NCBI GenBank assembly: GCA_944350065.1
Contig: CALVOD010000063.1
Location: 1-7,404, forward strand
Reading direction: 5' to 3'
DNA: 7,404 nucleotides
Origin: an uncultured Clostridia bacterium
GTDB taxonomy: Bacteria; Bacillota; Clostridia; Christensenellales; DTU072
The translations under genes and the position numbers were made by a program. Shown piece by piece: positions 1 through 5,296 of this stretch. Under the pieces are notes generated by a model. That model worked only from the letters and a program-made list of their open reading frames with translations. It had not been told where the DNA came from and did no database searches. Position 1 is the stretch's first letter, and every line of letters starts with the position of its first letter.

Positions 1-1
1 A

Positions 2-160
2 TATATGGCTGCGATATGCGCGGGCGCGCTTATGCTGATATTATGTTCGTTTTTCCTCATCGCAGGCAACGTAAAACGTAAACGCGAAGAGCAAGAACGT
101 CAAAGAAGATTGATTGAGCGCGAAGGCGCGAACCGTATGCGCGCAAGGAGAGTTTACTGA
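2..160 (+). CDS. C-terminal end of a small membrane protein, cut by the window edge
   Basis: An open frame enters from the left edge and ends at TGA 158-160, giving 52 visible residues. The first ~20 residues (AAICAGALMLILCSFFLIAG) form one hydrophobic, probably membrane-spanning helix. The rest is a very basic, arginine-rich tail (KRKREEQERQRR, then RMRARRVY), which by the positive-inside rule should lie in the cytoplasm. An ATG at 5-7 could be a start, but no ribosome-binding site can be seen because the upstream bases are missing, so I treat it as partial. The next gene starts 37 bases later on the same strand, with no terminator between, so the two are probably co-transcribed. I do not recognise a family and assign no function. 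Confidence 0.5.
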   Translation, partial: YMAAICAGALMLILCSFFLIAGNVKRKREEQERQRRLIEREGANRMRARRVY

Positions 161-197
161 TACCGATAATTACGCGTAGATTGTCGAGGTCACGGCG

Positions 198-677
198 ATG
201 AGAGCGGAAAAGGCGTTCAAAATTCTGGCAATCATAAAAGTCGTAGCGATAGCGGCACTCGCGATTTATTTTTTCGCGTACGGCGCTTACATGCTGTCTG
301 AGTCCGAAAGCGATACGGATGGTATAGAGGACCCGTGGGCGTCGGCGATAATGGGATTCGCCAAATTGTTCGGTAAGTTAGGCGCGTATGTGTTTTTTGC
401 GATAGGCGCTTTTACGATTTTGGCAACCGTTTACGTTGTTGTCGAATTTCTTATCATTCCTAACGGCGCGAGAATAATATTCGTTATATCGGATTTTATA
501 TCCAATATCTTTATGCTTGCGATGGTCCTGCTTGTGGTGTATTCAGAAATATTTACGGTTTGTGCGATTATGTTCGCATTTCTATTATACTTTGTATGCG
601 TGGATATCGCGGGCTTTTGTTCGTATAGGGAATATAAACGGTTGAAAAACGCTGCGCTCGGGCGCCGACGCATATAA
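198..677 (+). CDS. Hypothetical four-helix membrane protein
   Basis: This 159-residue protein is not recognised. Hydrophobic stretches at about residues 8-32, 61-86, 91-115 and 118-140 predict four membrane helices. The loop at 33-50 is acidic (SESESDTDGIEDP) and the C-terminus is basic (REYKRLKNAALGRRRI). With a basic N-terminus (MRAEKAFK), both ends should face the cytoplasm and the acidic loop the outside. No catalytic or binding motif is visible. The start at 198 is supported by GAGGT at 186-190, seven bases upstream. The gene follows another small membrane protein with the same helix-plus-basic-tail ending and is closed by the hairpin terminator at 698-723. Codon use resembles the neighbours, with no sign of recent transfer. 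Being a real gene is likely; its function is unknown. Confidence 0.75.
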   Translation: MRAEKAFKILAIIKVVAIAALAIYFFAYGAYMLSESESDTDGIEDPWASAIMGFAKLFGKLGAYVFFAIGAFTILATVYVVVEFLIIPNGARIIFVISDFISNIFMLAMVLLVVYSEIFTVCAIMFAFLLYFVCVDIAGFCSYREYKRLKNAALGRRRI

Positions 678-697
678 AAGAGCGCCTTTTAGGTTAA

Positions 698-728
698 AAA
701 ACTCCGGAATTTCCCGGAGTTTTATTTT
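698..728. terminator. Bidirectional intrinsic terminator between convergent genes
   Basis: AAAACTCCGG (698-707) pairs perfectly with CCGGAGTTTT (714-723) around a six-base loop. On the plus strand it is followed by ATTTTG. On the minus strand the stem runs into six T residues (complement of 696-701). It lies between the stop of the plus-strand membrane gene (677) and the stop of the minus-strand protease (755), so it can serve both. The T-run is better on the minus strand. Confidence 0.87.
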
Positions 729-754
729 GTCATAAAGCCGATCGGATAAGCGCT

Positions 755-2044
755 TCAGCCGATAAAGCCGTAAACGTATTGGTACATCGTGATATCCACG
801 CTCGATTCGGCGTAAGTGTACGTAGTAGGTCCGAATATTCCCGTACTGCTTACCGTAACCGTGATGATATGGAAGGTGACTACGTCGCCGATCTCCGCTT
901 CGGCAAGCATCGTTTCGATTGTGTAAGCGTCCGTGAATCTGCGCTCGAGCCCGTCTACCGTCACGCCGGTAATCAACGAGCCTTCCGTTATAGCGCCCGC
1001 CGAATCGGAACGCGCTATGCTTCCGTAAGGGGTTACCTCCGAAACATAGTAATAATATTCGTTATCTTTAGGCGCAAGCGTGCCTATCTGCGGGAAATTG
1101 CTTTCCACGGTAGATTTGTTTATCTGGGCAATGCTGACGCCGAGACGGATTTTGCCTTCAATATATCCGAGTCCGTTGTATTCGGCTTTTCCCGCCGTCG
1201 AGATAATGGAATCGGCAACGTGTTTCGCGGTGGATATCGGGATTGCGTAGCCTACGCCGTCGATAGTGCTTCCGGTGGTCTTAGCGTTCACTATTCCGAT
1301 AAGGTAGCCGTTGGCGTCGAAAAGGGCGCCGCCCGAGTTGCCGCCGTTGATGGCGGCGTCGGTCTGCAGCAGCGTCATCGTCACGCCGTCGAGCTTGACC
1401 GAACGCTCTATACCGCTGATGATACCTTTAGTAACGGTGATGCCCGCGCCGAGAGGATTGCCTATCGCGGTAGCGTCTTCGCCGAGCAGATAGGGCGAAG
1501 CCGAAATGTCGCGGCAAGTCGCGTAATTGTAGCCCGTTCCCGCCACTTTAAGCACCGCAATGTCCTGATCGTCGTCCATTCCGATGACCGTTGCGTCGAG
1601 TATGACGTCGTTGGAGCTGTCGAGGTCGCCGGCGTTGACGGTAACTTTAATGGTAACCGCGTCTTCGACTACGTGACAGCAGGTGATTATCATACTCGCG
1701 TCTTCGCCCTCGACGCTTCCGTAAAATACGCCTGCACCCGCCGCGCTCGCTGCGGAATTAAGATCCGTCGATACGCTTATCAGAACTACCGACGTCTGTA
1801 CCGCTTCGATAACTTCAGTATAGCTCGTCGCGTTTTCCGCAGGCGCGCCGGTAGAAGTATTCACCGTGTATTGGTTATAGACGATTTCGCCGGTTATAGA
1901 GTTGCCGCCGGAAGATACTTTGCCCGTTTCGGAGTTTATCTCGTCGAGATCGTCACCCGTAACGCAGGCGCACAGCGTAACGGCAAGCACGACCGCCAAT
2001 ATTACAGCCGTCAGAACGATTAAAAATTTTTTGGGATTTTTCAT
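755..2044 (-). CDS. HtrA/DegP-type trypsin-like serine protease, predicted lipoprotein
   Basis: This S1C-family protease should cleave misfolded or specific extracytoplasmic proteins at the outer face of the membrane. Using the start at 2044 it has 429 residues. A basic N-terminus and hydrophobic stretch end in the lipobox L24-C25-A26-C27, suggesting a lipid anchor on C27. The catalytic triad is visible: H124 in TCCHVV, D161 in QDIAVLKV and S237 in GGNSGGA. Other HtrA landmarks are AIGNPLG (193-199), VTKGIISGIERS (204-215) and GVGYAIPIS (263-271). A divergent PDZ-like domain follows (about 300-393), then a beta-rich, Tyr/Thr-rich tail of about 35 residues. A longer frame begins at 2074, but that ATG has no Shine-Dalgarno and sits at the expected transcription start, whereas 2044 has AAAAGGG upstream and gives a normal signal peptide. 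The gene diverges from spoIIA. Its substrate is unknown, and a sporulation role is not shown by position alone. Confidence 0.93.
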   Translation of the reverse strand: MKNPKKFLIVLTAVILAVVLAVTLCACVTGDDLDEINSETGKVSSGGNSITGEIVYNQYTVNTSTGAPAENATSYTEVIEAVQTSVVLISVSTDLNSAASAAGAGVFYGSVEGEDASMIITCCHVVEDAVTIKVTVNAGDLDSSNDVILDATVIGMDDDQDIAVLKVAGTGYNYATCRDISASPYLLGEDATAIGNPLGAGITVTKGIISGIERSVKLDGVTMTLLQTDAAINGGNSGGALFDANGYLIGIVNAKTTGSTIDGVGYAIPISTAKHVADSIISTAGKAEYNGLGYIEGKIRLGVSIAQINKSTVESNFPQIGTLAPKDNEYYYYVSEVTPYGSIARSDSAGAITEGSLITGVTVDGLERRFTDAYTIETMLAEAEIGDVVTFHIITVTVSSTGIFGPTTYTYAESSVDITMYQYVYGFIG

Positions 2045-2054
2045 TTTCAAAACT

Positions 2055-2061
2055 GCCCTTT
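2055..2061 (-). promoter_or_regulatory. Ribosome-binding site that sets the protease start
   Basis: Read on the minus strand, AAAAGGG lies ten bases before the ATG at 2042-2044. The alternative ATG at 2072-2074 is preceded only by AT-rich sequence. This favours the shorter, 429-residue protein whose signal peptide begins MKNPKKF. Confidence 0.55.
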
Positions 2062-2078
2062 TTAATTTATGCATATAT

Positions 2079-2108
2079 ATTATAGCTATATTGTGTCCGT
2101 TTTGTGAA
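2079..2108 (-). promoter_or_regulatory. Probable sigma-A promoter of the serine protease
   Basis: On the minus strand, TTCACA (2103-2108) is followed after 18 bases by a perfect TATAAT (2079-2084). Transcription would start near 2072, about 28 bases before the chosen start codon, leaving room for the AAAAGGG ribosome-binding site. The -10 is strong; the -35 matches four of six consensus bases. Confidence 0.5.
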
Positions 2109-2130
2109 GCGGATATGAGATTTTTATATT
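2102..2130 (+). promoter_or_regulatory. Weak sigma-A-like promoter candidate for the spoIIA operon
   Basis: TTGTGA (2102-2107), 17 bases, then TATATT (2125-2130) would start RNA near 2137, leaving a leader of about 100 bases before spoIIAA. In Bacillus this operon uses sigma-H with Spo0A. I could not find a complete sigma-H box here, so this is only the best match to a housekeeping promoter. Its -35 overlaps that of the divergent protease promoter. Confidence 0.3.
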
Positions 2131-2235
2131 CTTTTTACGATAAACATTTTACGACTTTTATCGCCGATATAAGCCTTATAACGCGTTTACGATGGGGGTA
2201 TTATCGGGAAGTAATACACAACGGAGAATATCGGA

Positions 2236-2547
2236 ATGCTTAACTACGAACTTCGTAAGGGTACGCTCACAGTCACCCTCGCAGGCGACATCGACCACGC
2301 TTCGGCGCCCGGAATGCGCGTATTTATGGATAACCTTATTAAAAAAGAAAACGCGCTTTATGACCGTTTCGTATTGGATATGAGCGGCATAACTTTTATG
2401 GATTCCACCGCTGTGGGGCTCATAATGGGGCGCTATAAACTTCTTAAATCGCTCGGGAAAGCAGTTAATTTCCTTAAGCCTTCCGCCGTTGCGGACAAAG
2501 TGCTCAAAGTTAGCGGTTTATATACCATCATCAACAGGCTTGAATAA
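2236..2547 (+). CDS. spoIIAA: Anti-sigma-F factor antagonist SpoIIAA
   Basis: SpoIIAA is the STAS-domain switch of sigma-F control. Unphosphorylated, it binds SpoIIAB and frees sigma-F in the forespore; SpoIIAB inactivates it by phosphorylating a serine, and the phosphatase SpoIIE reverses this. The 103-residue protein is a single STAS domain. The nucleotide-binding-side motif GDIDHASA (17-24) matches GELDHHTA of B. subtilis. FMDSTAVGLIMGRYK (54-68) aligns with FMDSSGLGVILGRYK, placing the phosphorylated serine at S57. The following residues are Thr-Ala where Ser-Gly is usual. The protein is about 14 residues shorter than the B. subtilis one, lacking only the C-terminal tail. The start at 2236 is supported by GGAG at 2223-2226. 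It is the first gene of the spoIIAA-spoIIAB-sigF unit, and this order makes the call secure. Confidence 0.96.
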   Translation: MLNYELRKGTLTVTLAGDIDHASAPGMRVFMDNLIKKENALYDRFVLDMSGITFMDSTAVGLIMGRYKLLKSLGKAVNFLKPSAVADKVLKVSGLYTIINRLE

Positions 2548-2568
2548 GGAAGAGAGGTAAAGTCATAT

Positions 2569-2997
2569 ATGGCAAACAAGGACACATTGACGATCAAAGT
2601 CAACGCGCTTGCGGCTAACGAAAGTTTTCTTCGCAGCACTGTGGGCGCGTACGCCGCGCGTATCAATCCCACAATAGAAACGGTTTCCGATTTGAAAACA
2701 GCAATTAGCGAAGCCGTCACTAATTCCATAGTACACGGCTACGAATGTAATCCCGAAGGGATAATAACCGTAAATTGCGACATTGAGGACGGTGTTCTCA
2801 ACGTGGAAATACGCGACAACGGCAAAGGTATCGAAGACGTGGAGAAAGCGATGAGCGATTTCTACACGACGAAAGGCGAAGAAGAACGCAGCGGACTCGG
2901 ATTCACGATTATGCGCAGTTTCATGGACTCGCTCGAAGTGATATCCGCCCCGGGCGAAGGCACCACCGTAAAAATGAGCAAAAAGCTCACGGCATAA
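2569..2997 (+). CDS. spoIIAB: Anti-sigma-F factor and serine kinase SpoIIAB
   Basis: SpoIIAB binds sigma-F and keeps it inactive, and it phosphorylates SpoIIAA using ATP. It belongs to the GHKL ATPase family. The 142 residues are full length for the family. The N box is SEAVTNSIVHGY (47-58), with catalytic-type E48 and Mg-binding N52. The G1 box is DNGKGI (83-88). The ATP lid and G2 box are TTKGEEERSGLGFTIM (100-115), and a final GTT lies at 131-133. NESFLR (17-22) matches NESFAR of B. subtilis, so R22 corresponds to R20, a residue used in partner contacts. AGGAAGAGAGG lies before the ATG, with the last G 11 bases away. The gene begins 21 bases after spoIIAA and ends with TAA directly against the sigF start codon, so the three genes are one transcription unit. 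Confidence 0.97.
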   Translation: MANKDTLTIKVNALAANESFLRSTVGAYAARINPTIETVSDLKTAISEAVTNSIVHGYECNPEGIITVNCDIEDGVLNVEIRDNGKGIEDVEKAMSDFYTTKGEEERSGLGFTIMRSFMDSLEVISAPGEGTTVKMSKKLTA

Positions 2998-3711
2998 ATG
3001 CTTACGCCCGAGGAAATACACGAGAGGATTGCGAGGGCGCAAGCGGGTGACGAAGCGGCGAAAACGGAGCTTGTGGAAAGCAACATGCCGCTTATTAAAA
3101 GCATTGTGCGCCGTTATAAAAACAAACAGATCGAATACGACGATCTTATTCAGCTCGGAACGCTCGGACTCGTGAAGGCGATTAACAATTTCGACCTTAA
3201 ATTCGGAGTAAGGTTTTCGACCTATGCGGTTCCGATGATTGCGGGAGAAATCAAGCGATTCATACGCGACGACGGCGCGATCAAAGTCAGCCGTTCGGTA
3301 AAGGCGCAGGCGCTCGAAATGAATAAATTCATAGAATCTTTCCGCAATGAAAATTCGAGAAGCCCGACGATTGAGGAACTTGCGGAGCGTTTCGGAGTGG
3401 AAGCCTCGGAAGTGACGTTCATAATGGAGAGTTCGAGGTATCCCGTGTCGATAAACGCCGAAACGGATGAAGACAACCTGAGTCTTGCCGACAAGATAGC
3501 CGACACGCGCGACGAAAACGACGAACTCGACAAAATGTTGTTAAAAGACGTCATCGCGAGTCTCGACGAAAGGGACAGGAAGATAATAATTTTAAGGTAT
3601 TTCCGCGACAGGACGCAGAGCGAAGTGGCGGAGGAACTGGGCGTAAGTCAGGTTCAGGTTTCGAGACTCGAAAGCAAAATCCTCGCCAGGATGAAAGAAA
3701 TGCTTTCATAA
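2998..3711 (+). CDS. sigF: Forespore RNA polymerase sigma factor SigF (SpoIIAC)
   Basis: Sigma-F directs RNA polymerase to the first forespore-specific genes after asymmetric septation, including the gene for sigma-G. The 237-residue protein has region 2 at about 23-92 (DDLIQLGTLGLVKAINNFD, then RFSTYAVPMIAGEIKRFIRD), region 3 at about 96-160 (KVSRSVK) and region 4 at about 185-232, with the helix-turn-helix in QSEVAEELGVSQVQVSRLE. The stretch IKRFIRDDGAIKVSRS is closer to sigma-F than to its sister sigma-G, and the two upstream genes confirm this. The N-terminus is about 18 residues shorter than in B. subtilis. The ATG abuts the spoIIAB stop (TAAATG) and has no visible Shine-Dalgarno, so translation is probably coupled to spoIIAB. 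A terminator follows at 3737-3764. Confidence 0.96.
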   Translation: MLTPEEIHERIARAQAGDEAAKTELVESNMPLIKSIVRRYKNKQIEYDDLIQLGTLGLVKAINNFDLKFGVRFSTYAVPMIAGEIKRFIRDDGAIKVSRSVKAQALEMNKFIESFRNENSRSPTIEELAERFGVEASEVTFIMESSRYPVSINAETDEDNLSLADKIADTRDENDELDKMLLKDVIASLDERDRKIIILRYFRDRTQSEVAEELGVSQVQVSRLESKILARMKEMLS

Positions 3712-3736
3712 ACGTATAAATAATTTCCGTTTGTAG

Positions 3737-3764
3737 AAAATTCCTCTTAAAGGGGAATTTTTTT
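3737..3764 (+). terminator. Intrinsic terminator after sigF
   Basis: AAAATTCCTC (3737-3746) pairs with GGGGAATTTT (3752-3761), with one T-G wobble and a five-base loop. Seven T residues run from 3758 to 3764, partly within the stem. It lies 25 bases after the sigF stop and ends 70 bases before spoVAC. It should limit read-through from spoIIA into spoVA and implies that spoVA has its own promoter or is reached by partial read-through. Confidence 0.83.
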
Positions 3765-3848
3765 ATGCGTAAAGTGTGCAAAGAGCGCGAGGAGATATTC
3801 CAACCGGATATAGCCGAAAAGGAGATAAAAACCGATGAACGAGCCTAA
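3765..3848 (+). CDS. Possible 27-codon small ORF leading into spoVAC
   Basis: An ATG at 3765 opens a 27-residue frame ending at TAA 3846-3848. AAAGGGG (3749-3755) ends nine bases upstream, a good ribosome-binding distance, but this sequence is also the right arm of the sigF terminator. The frame overlaps the first 14 bases of spoVAC in a different phase, an arrangement typical of translational coupling. The peptide is strongly charged (it begins MRKVCKEREE) and has no membrane segment. I recognise no homolog. It could be a genuine small protein, a leader peptide, or a chance frame across a promoter region. No substitution pattern is available here to decide. Confidence 0.25.
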   Translation: MRKVCKEREEIFQPDIAEKEIKTDERA

Positions 3849-4293
3849 CGAAGCATATCTGAAACTGATAAAAGAAAAAATGCCCAAATCAAAACACCTG
3901 CTCACGATGTTCAGAGCGTTCTGGACGGGAGGGACGATCTGTTGTATAGGACAGGCATTCACCGATCTGTACACATTCCTGTTCTCGGAACTCGGAGAAA
4001 AGGACGTTGCGGCGCTTACGACGATAACGCTCATCTTCATAACCGCCGTACTCACCGGCTTCGGGATCTACGACAAGATAGGCGCCTACGCCGGAGCGGG
4101 CTCGATAGTGCCGATAACAGGTTTTGCCAATTCCGTCGTTTCTCCCGCGGTGGAGCATAAACGCGAAGGCGTGGTGTTCGGGCTGTGCGCCAATATGTTT
4201 TCCGTAGCGGGACCGGTCATCGTGTTCGGTATATCTTCGTCCGTCGTCGTCGGACTTATCGTCATACTTTTTAAGGGGGCTTTCGGAGGATGA
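3835..4293 (+). CDS. spoVAC: Stage V sporulation protein AC (SpoVA channel subunit)
   Basis: SpoVAC is an integral protein of the forespore inner membrane. With the other SpoVA proteins it moves calcium-dipicolinic acid into the developing spore and out during germination; SpoVAC of B. subtilis is described as a mechanosensitive channel. The 152 residues match the family length. After a polar N-terminus there are about five hydrophobic segments: 25-50, 58-78, 84-104, 112-130 and 131-147. Family signatures are FWTGGTICCIGQ (29-40), GSIVPITGFANSVVSPAVEH (89-108) and VVFGLCANMFSVAGPVIVFG (113-132). AAAAGGAG at 3817-3824 is a strong ribosome-binding site before the ATG. spoVAC is the first of three overlapping or closely spaced spoVA genes. 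spoVAA and spoVAB are absent. No convincing sigma-G promoter was found in the gap, so its control is open. Confidence 0.96.
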   Translation: MNEPNEAYLKLIKEKMPKSKHLLTMFRAFWTGGTICCIGQAFTDLYTFLFSELGEKDVAALTTITLIFITAVLTGFGIYDKIGAYAGAGSIVPITGFANSVVSPAVEHKREGVVFGLCANMFSVAGPVIVFGISSSVVVGLIVILFKGAFGG

Positions 4294-5285
4294 AGAACCA
4301 TACCGTGTTTTTCAAGTCGGGCGTATTCATAGAAGATACCGCGACTATAGTCGGTCCCAAAGAAGCCGAAGGTCCGCTCGGAAGGTATTTCGATAAATCC
4401 GTAAGCGACGATCTTCTCGGTCAGAAAAGCCACGAAAAAGCGGAAATACGTCTGCATATTTCGGCTATAAGGTATCTTTTGAATAAAACGGGGCACAAAG
4501 ACGGCGACGTGGATCTCTGCATAAGCGGCGATCTGCTCGACGAAATAGTAGGCGCGAGCCTTACAATGAGGGAATTCGACATACCGTTTATGGGGGTATA
4601 TAACGCCTGCGCCACCTTCGCCGAAAGCCTTATACTCGCGTCTTCTCTCATCGACGGAGGGAATTTCGACAGAATAATATGCTCGACGTCCAGTCACTTT
4701 TGCACGGCGGAAAGACAGTACCGTTTCCCGCTTGAACTCGGTAACCAGAGAACGCCGCTTTCGCAGTGGACGGCAACGGGCGTGGGCGCGACAATGCTCA
4801 ACCGCGTCAAAGGTAAGATACGCATAGACTGCGCTACGATAGGCAGAGTGGTCGATTACGGTGTGCGCGACGCCAACGATATGGGCGCTTGTATGGCTCC
4901 CGCGGCGCGCGAAACATTGCTATCGCATTTCGAAGGAAGTTCACGCGACGTCGATTATTACGATATGATACTTACGGGCGATCTCGGAGAAGCCGGTTCC
5001 GGACTGTTAAGATTGCTTATGGAGGAAAAGGGCGTTCGTCTCGGCGAAAAATACCGTGATTGCGGCGTATTGCTTTTCAACCGCGTGGCGCAGGACGTAG
5101 GTCAAGGCGGAAGCGGCGCGGCGTGCTCCAGCAGCGTTTTCAACGGTTACGTATACAAAAAGATGATGTGCGGGGAACTAAAAAGAGTATTACTGATCCC
5201 TACGGGCGCTCTTTGCTCCAAAACCAGCACGTTACAGGGAGAAACCGTTCCCGGTATCGCGCACGCCGTGAGTTTTACGGTTTGA
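4290..5285 (+). CDS. spoVAD: Stage V sporulation protein AD (dipicolinic acid-binding subunit)
   Basis: SpoVAD is the soluble, membrane-associated SpoVA subunit that binds dipicolinic acid in a thiolase-like fold. The 331 residues compare with 338 in B. subtilis and cover the whole protein. Recognisable blocks are VGPKEAEGPLG (21-31), the thiolase-type cysteine motif GVYNACATF (102-110, with C107), STSSHFCTAERQYRFP (132-147), VVDYGVRDANDMGACMAP (187-204), DMILTGDLGEAGSGLL (225-240), GQGGSGAACS (271-280) and VPGIAHAVSF (320-329). In B. subtilis the equivalent cysteine is reported as important for ligand binding. There are no membrane helices. The start codon overlaps the spoVAC stop (ATGA at 4290-4293). 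GGAGG directly touches the ATG and is too close to be useful; AAGGGGG at 4273-4279, ten bases upstream, is the likelier ribosome-binding site. Confidence 0.96.
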   Translation: MKNHTVFFKSGVFIEDTATIVGPKEAEGPLGRYFDKSVSDDLLGQKSHEKAEIRLHISAIRYLLNKTGHKDGDVDLCISGDLLDEIVGASLTMREFDIPFMGVYNACATFAESLILASSLIDGGNFDRIICSTSSHFCTAERQYRFPLELGNQRTPLSQWTATGVGATMLNRVKGKIRIDCATIGRVVDYGVRDANDMGACMAPAARETLLSHFEGSSRDVDYYDMILTGDLGEAGSGLLRLLMEEKGVRLGEKYRDCGVLLFNRVAQDVGQGGSGAACSSSVFNGYVYKKMMCGELKRVLLIPTGALCSKTSTLQGETVPGIAHAVSFTV

Positions 5286-5296
5286 CGGGAGGAAAT

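Noticed and set aside
181..189. TTGTCGAGG resembling a Spo0A box
   Set aside because: A single imperfect match that overlaps the ribosome-binding site of the 198-677 gene, with no promoter arrangement around it.
676..690. AAAAG/CTTTT mini-hairpin just after the 198-677 gene
   Set aside because: Only five base pairs and no GC-rich stem; the strong terminator 10 bases further on explains termination better.
732..770. Repeated ATAAAGCCG words at 732-740 and 762-770
   Set aside because: The second copy encodes the protease C-terminus; two nine-base copies in this composition need no special explanation.
779..2023. Long plus-strand open frame of 414 codons opposite the serine protease
   Set aside because: It lies wholly antisense to a gene with a full catalytic triad. 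Its translation is arginine/valine/tyrosine-rich with no domain, as expected from codon bias of the real gene read backwards.
2081..2090. TATAGCTATA palindrome in the protease promoter
   Set aside because: It is short, purely AT-biased and overlaps the -10 box, so chance is a sufficient explanation.
2108..2116. AGCGGATAT resembling a sigma-H -35 element before spoIIA
   Set aside because: It matches eight of nine consensus positions, but no GAAT-type -10 lies at the required distance, so a sigma-H promoter is not supported.
2198..2217. GTATTA/TAATAC inverted repeat just before the spoIIAA ribosome-binding site
   Set aside because: The six-base-pair AT-rich stem with an eight-base loop is too weak to claim as a regulatory structure.
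2563..3042. Minus-strand open frame opposite spoIIAB
   Set aside because: It mirrors spoIIAB and the sigF start, has no own ribosome-binding site and no recognisable motif; it is a shadow.
4086..4697. Minus-strand 203-codon frame opposite spoVAC and spoVAD
   Set aside because: It spans the junction of two certain genes on the other strand and has no supporting features.
5060..5296. Upstream extension of the spoVAE frame inside spoVAD
   Set aside because: Residues before the ATG at 5297 are arginine-rich out-of-phase spoVAD sequence. The real start has GGGAGG and gives the family length of about 120.
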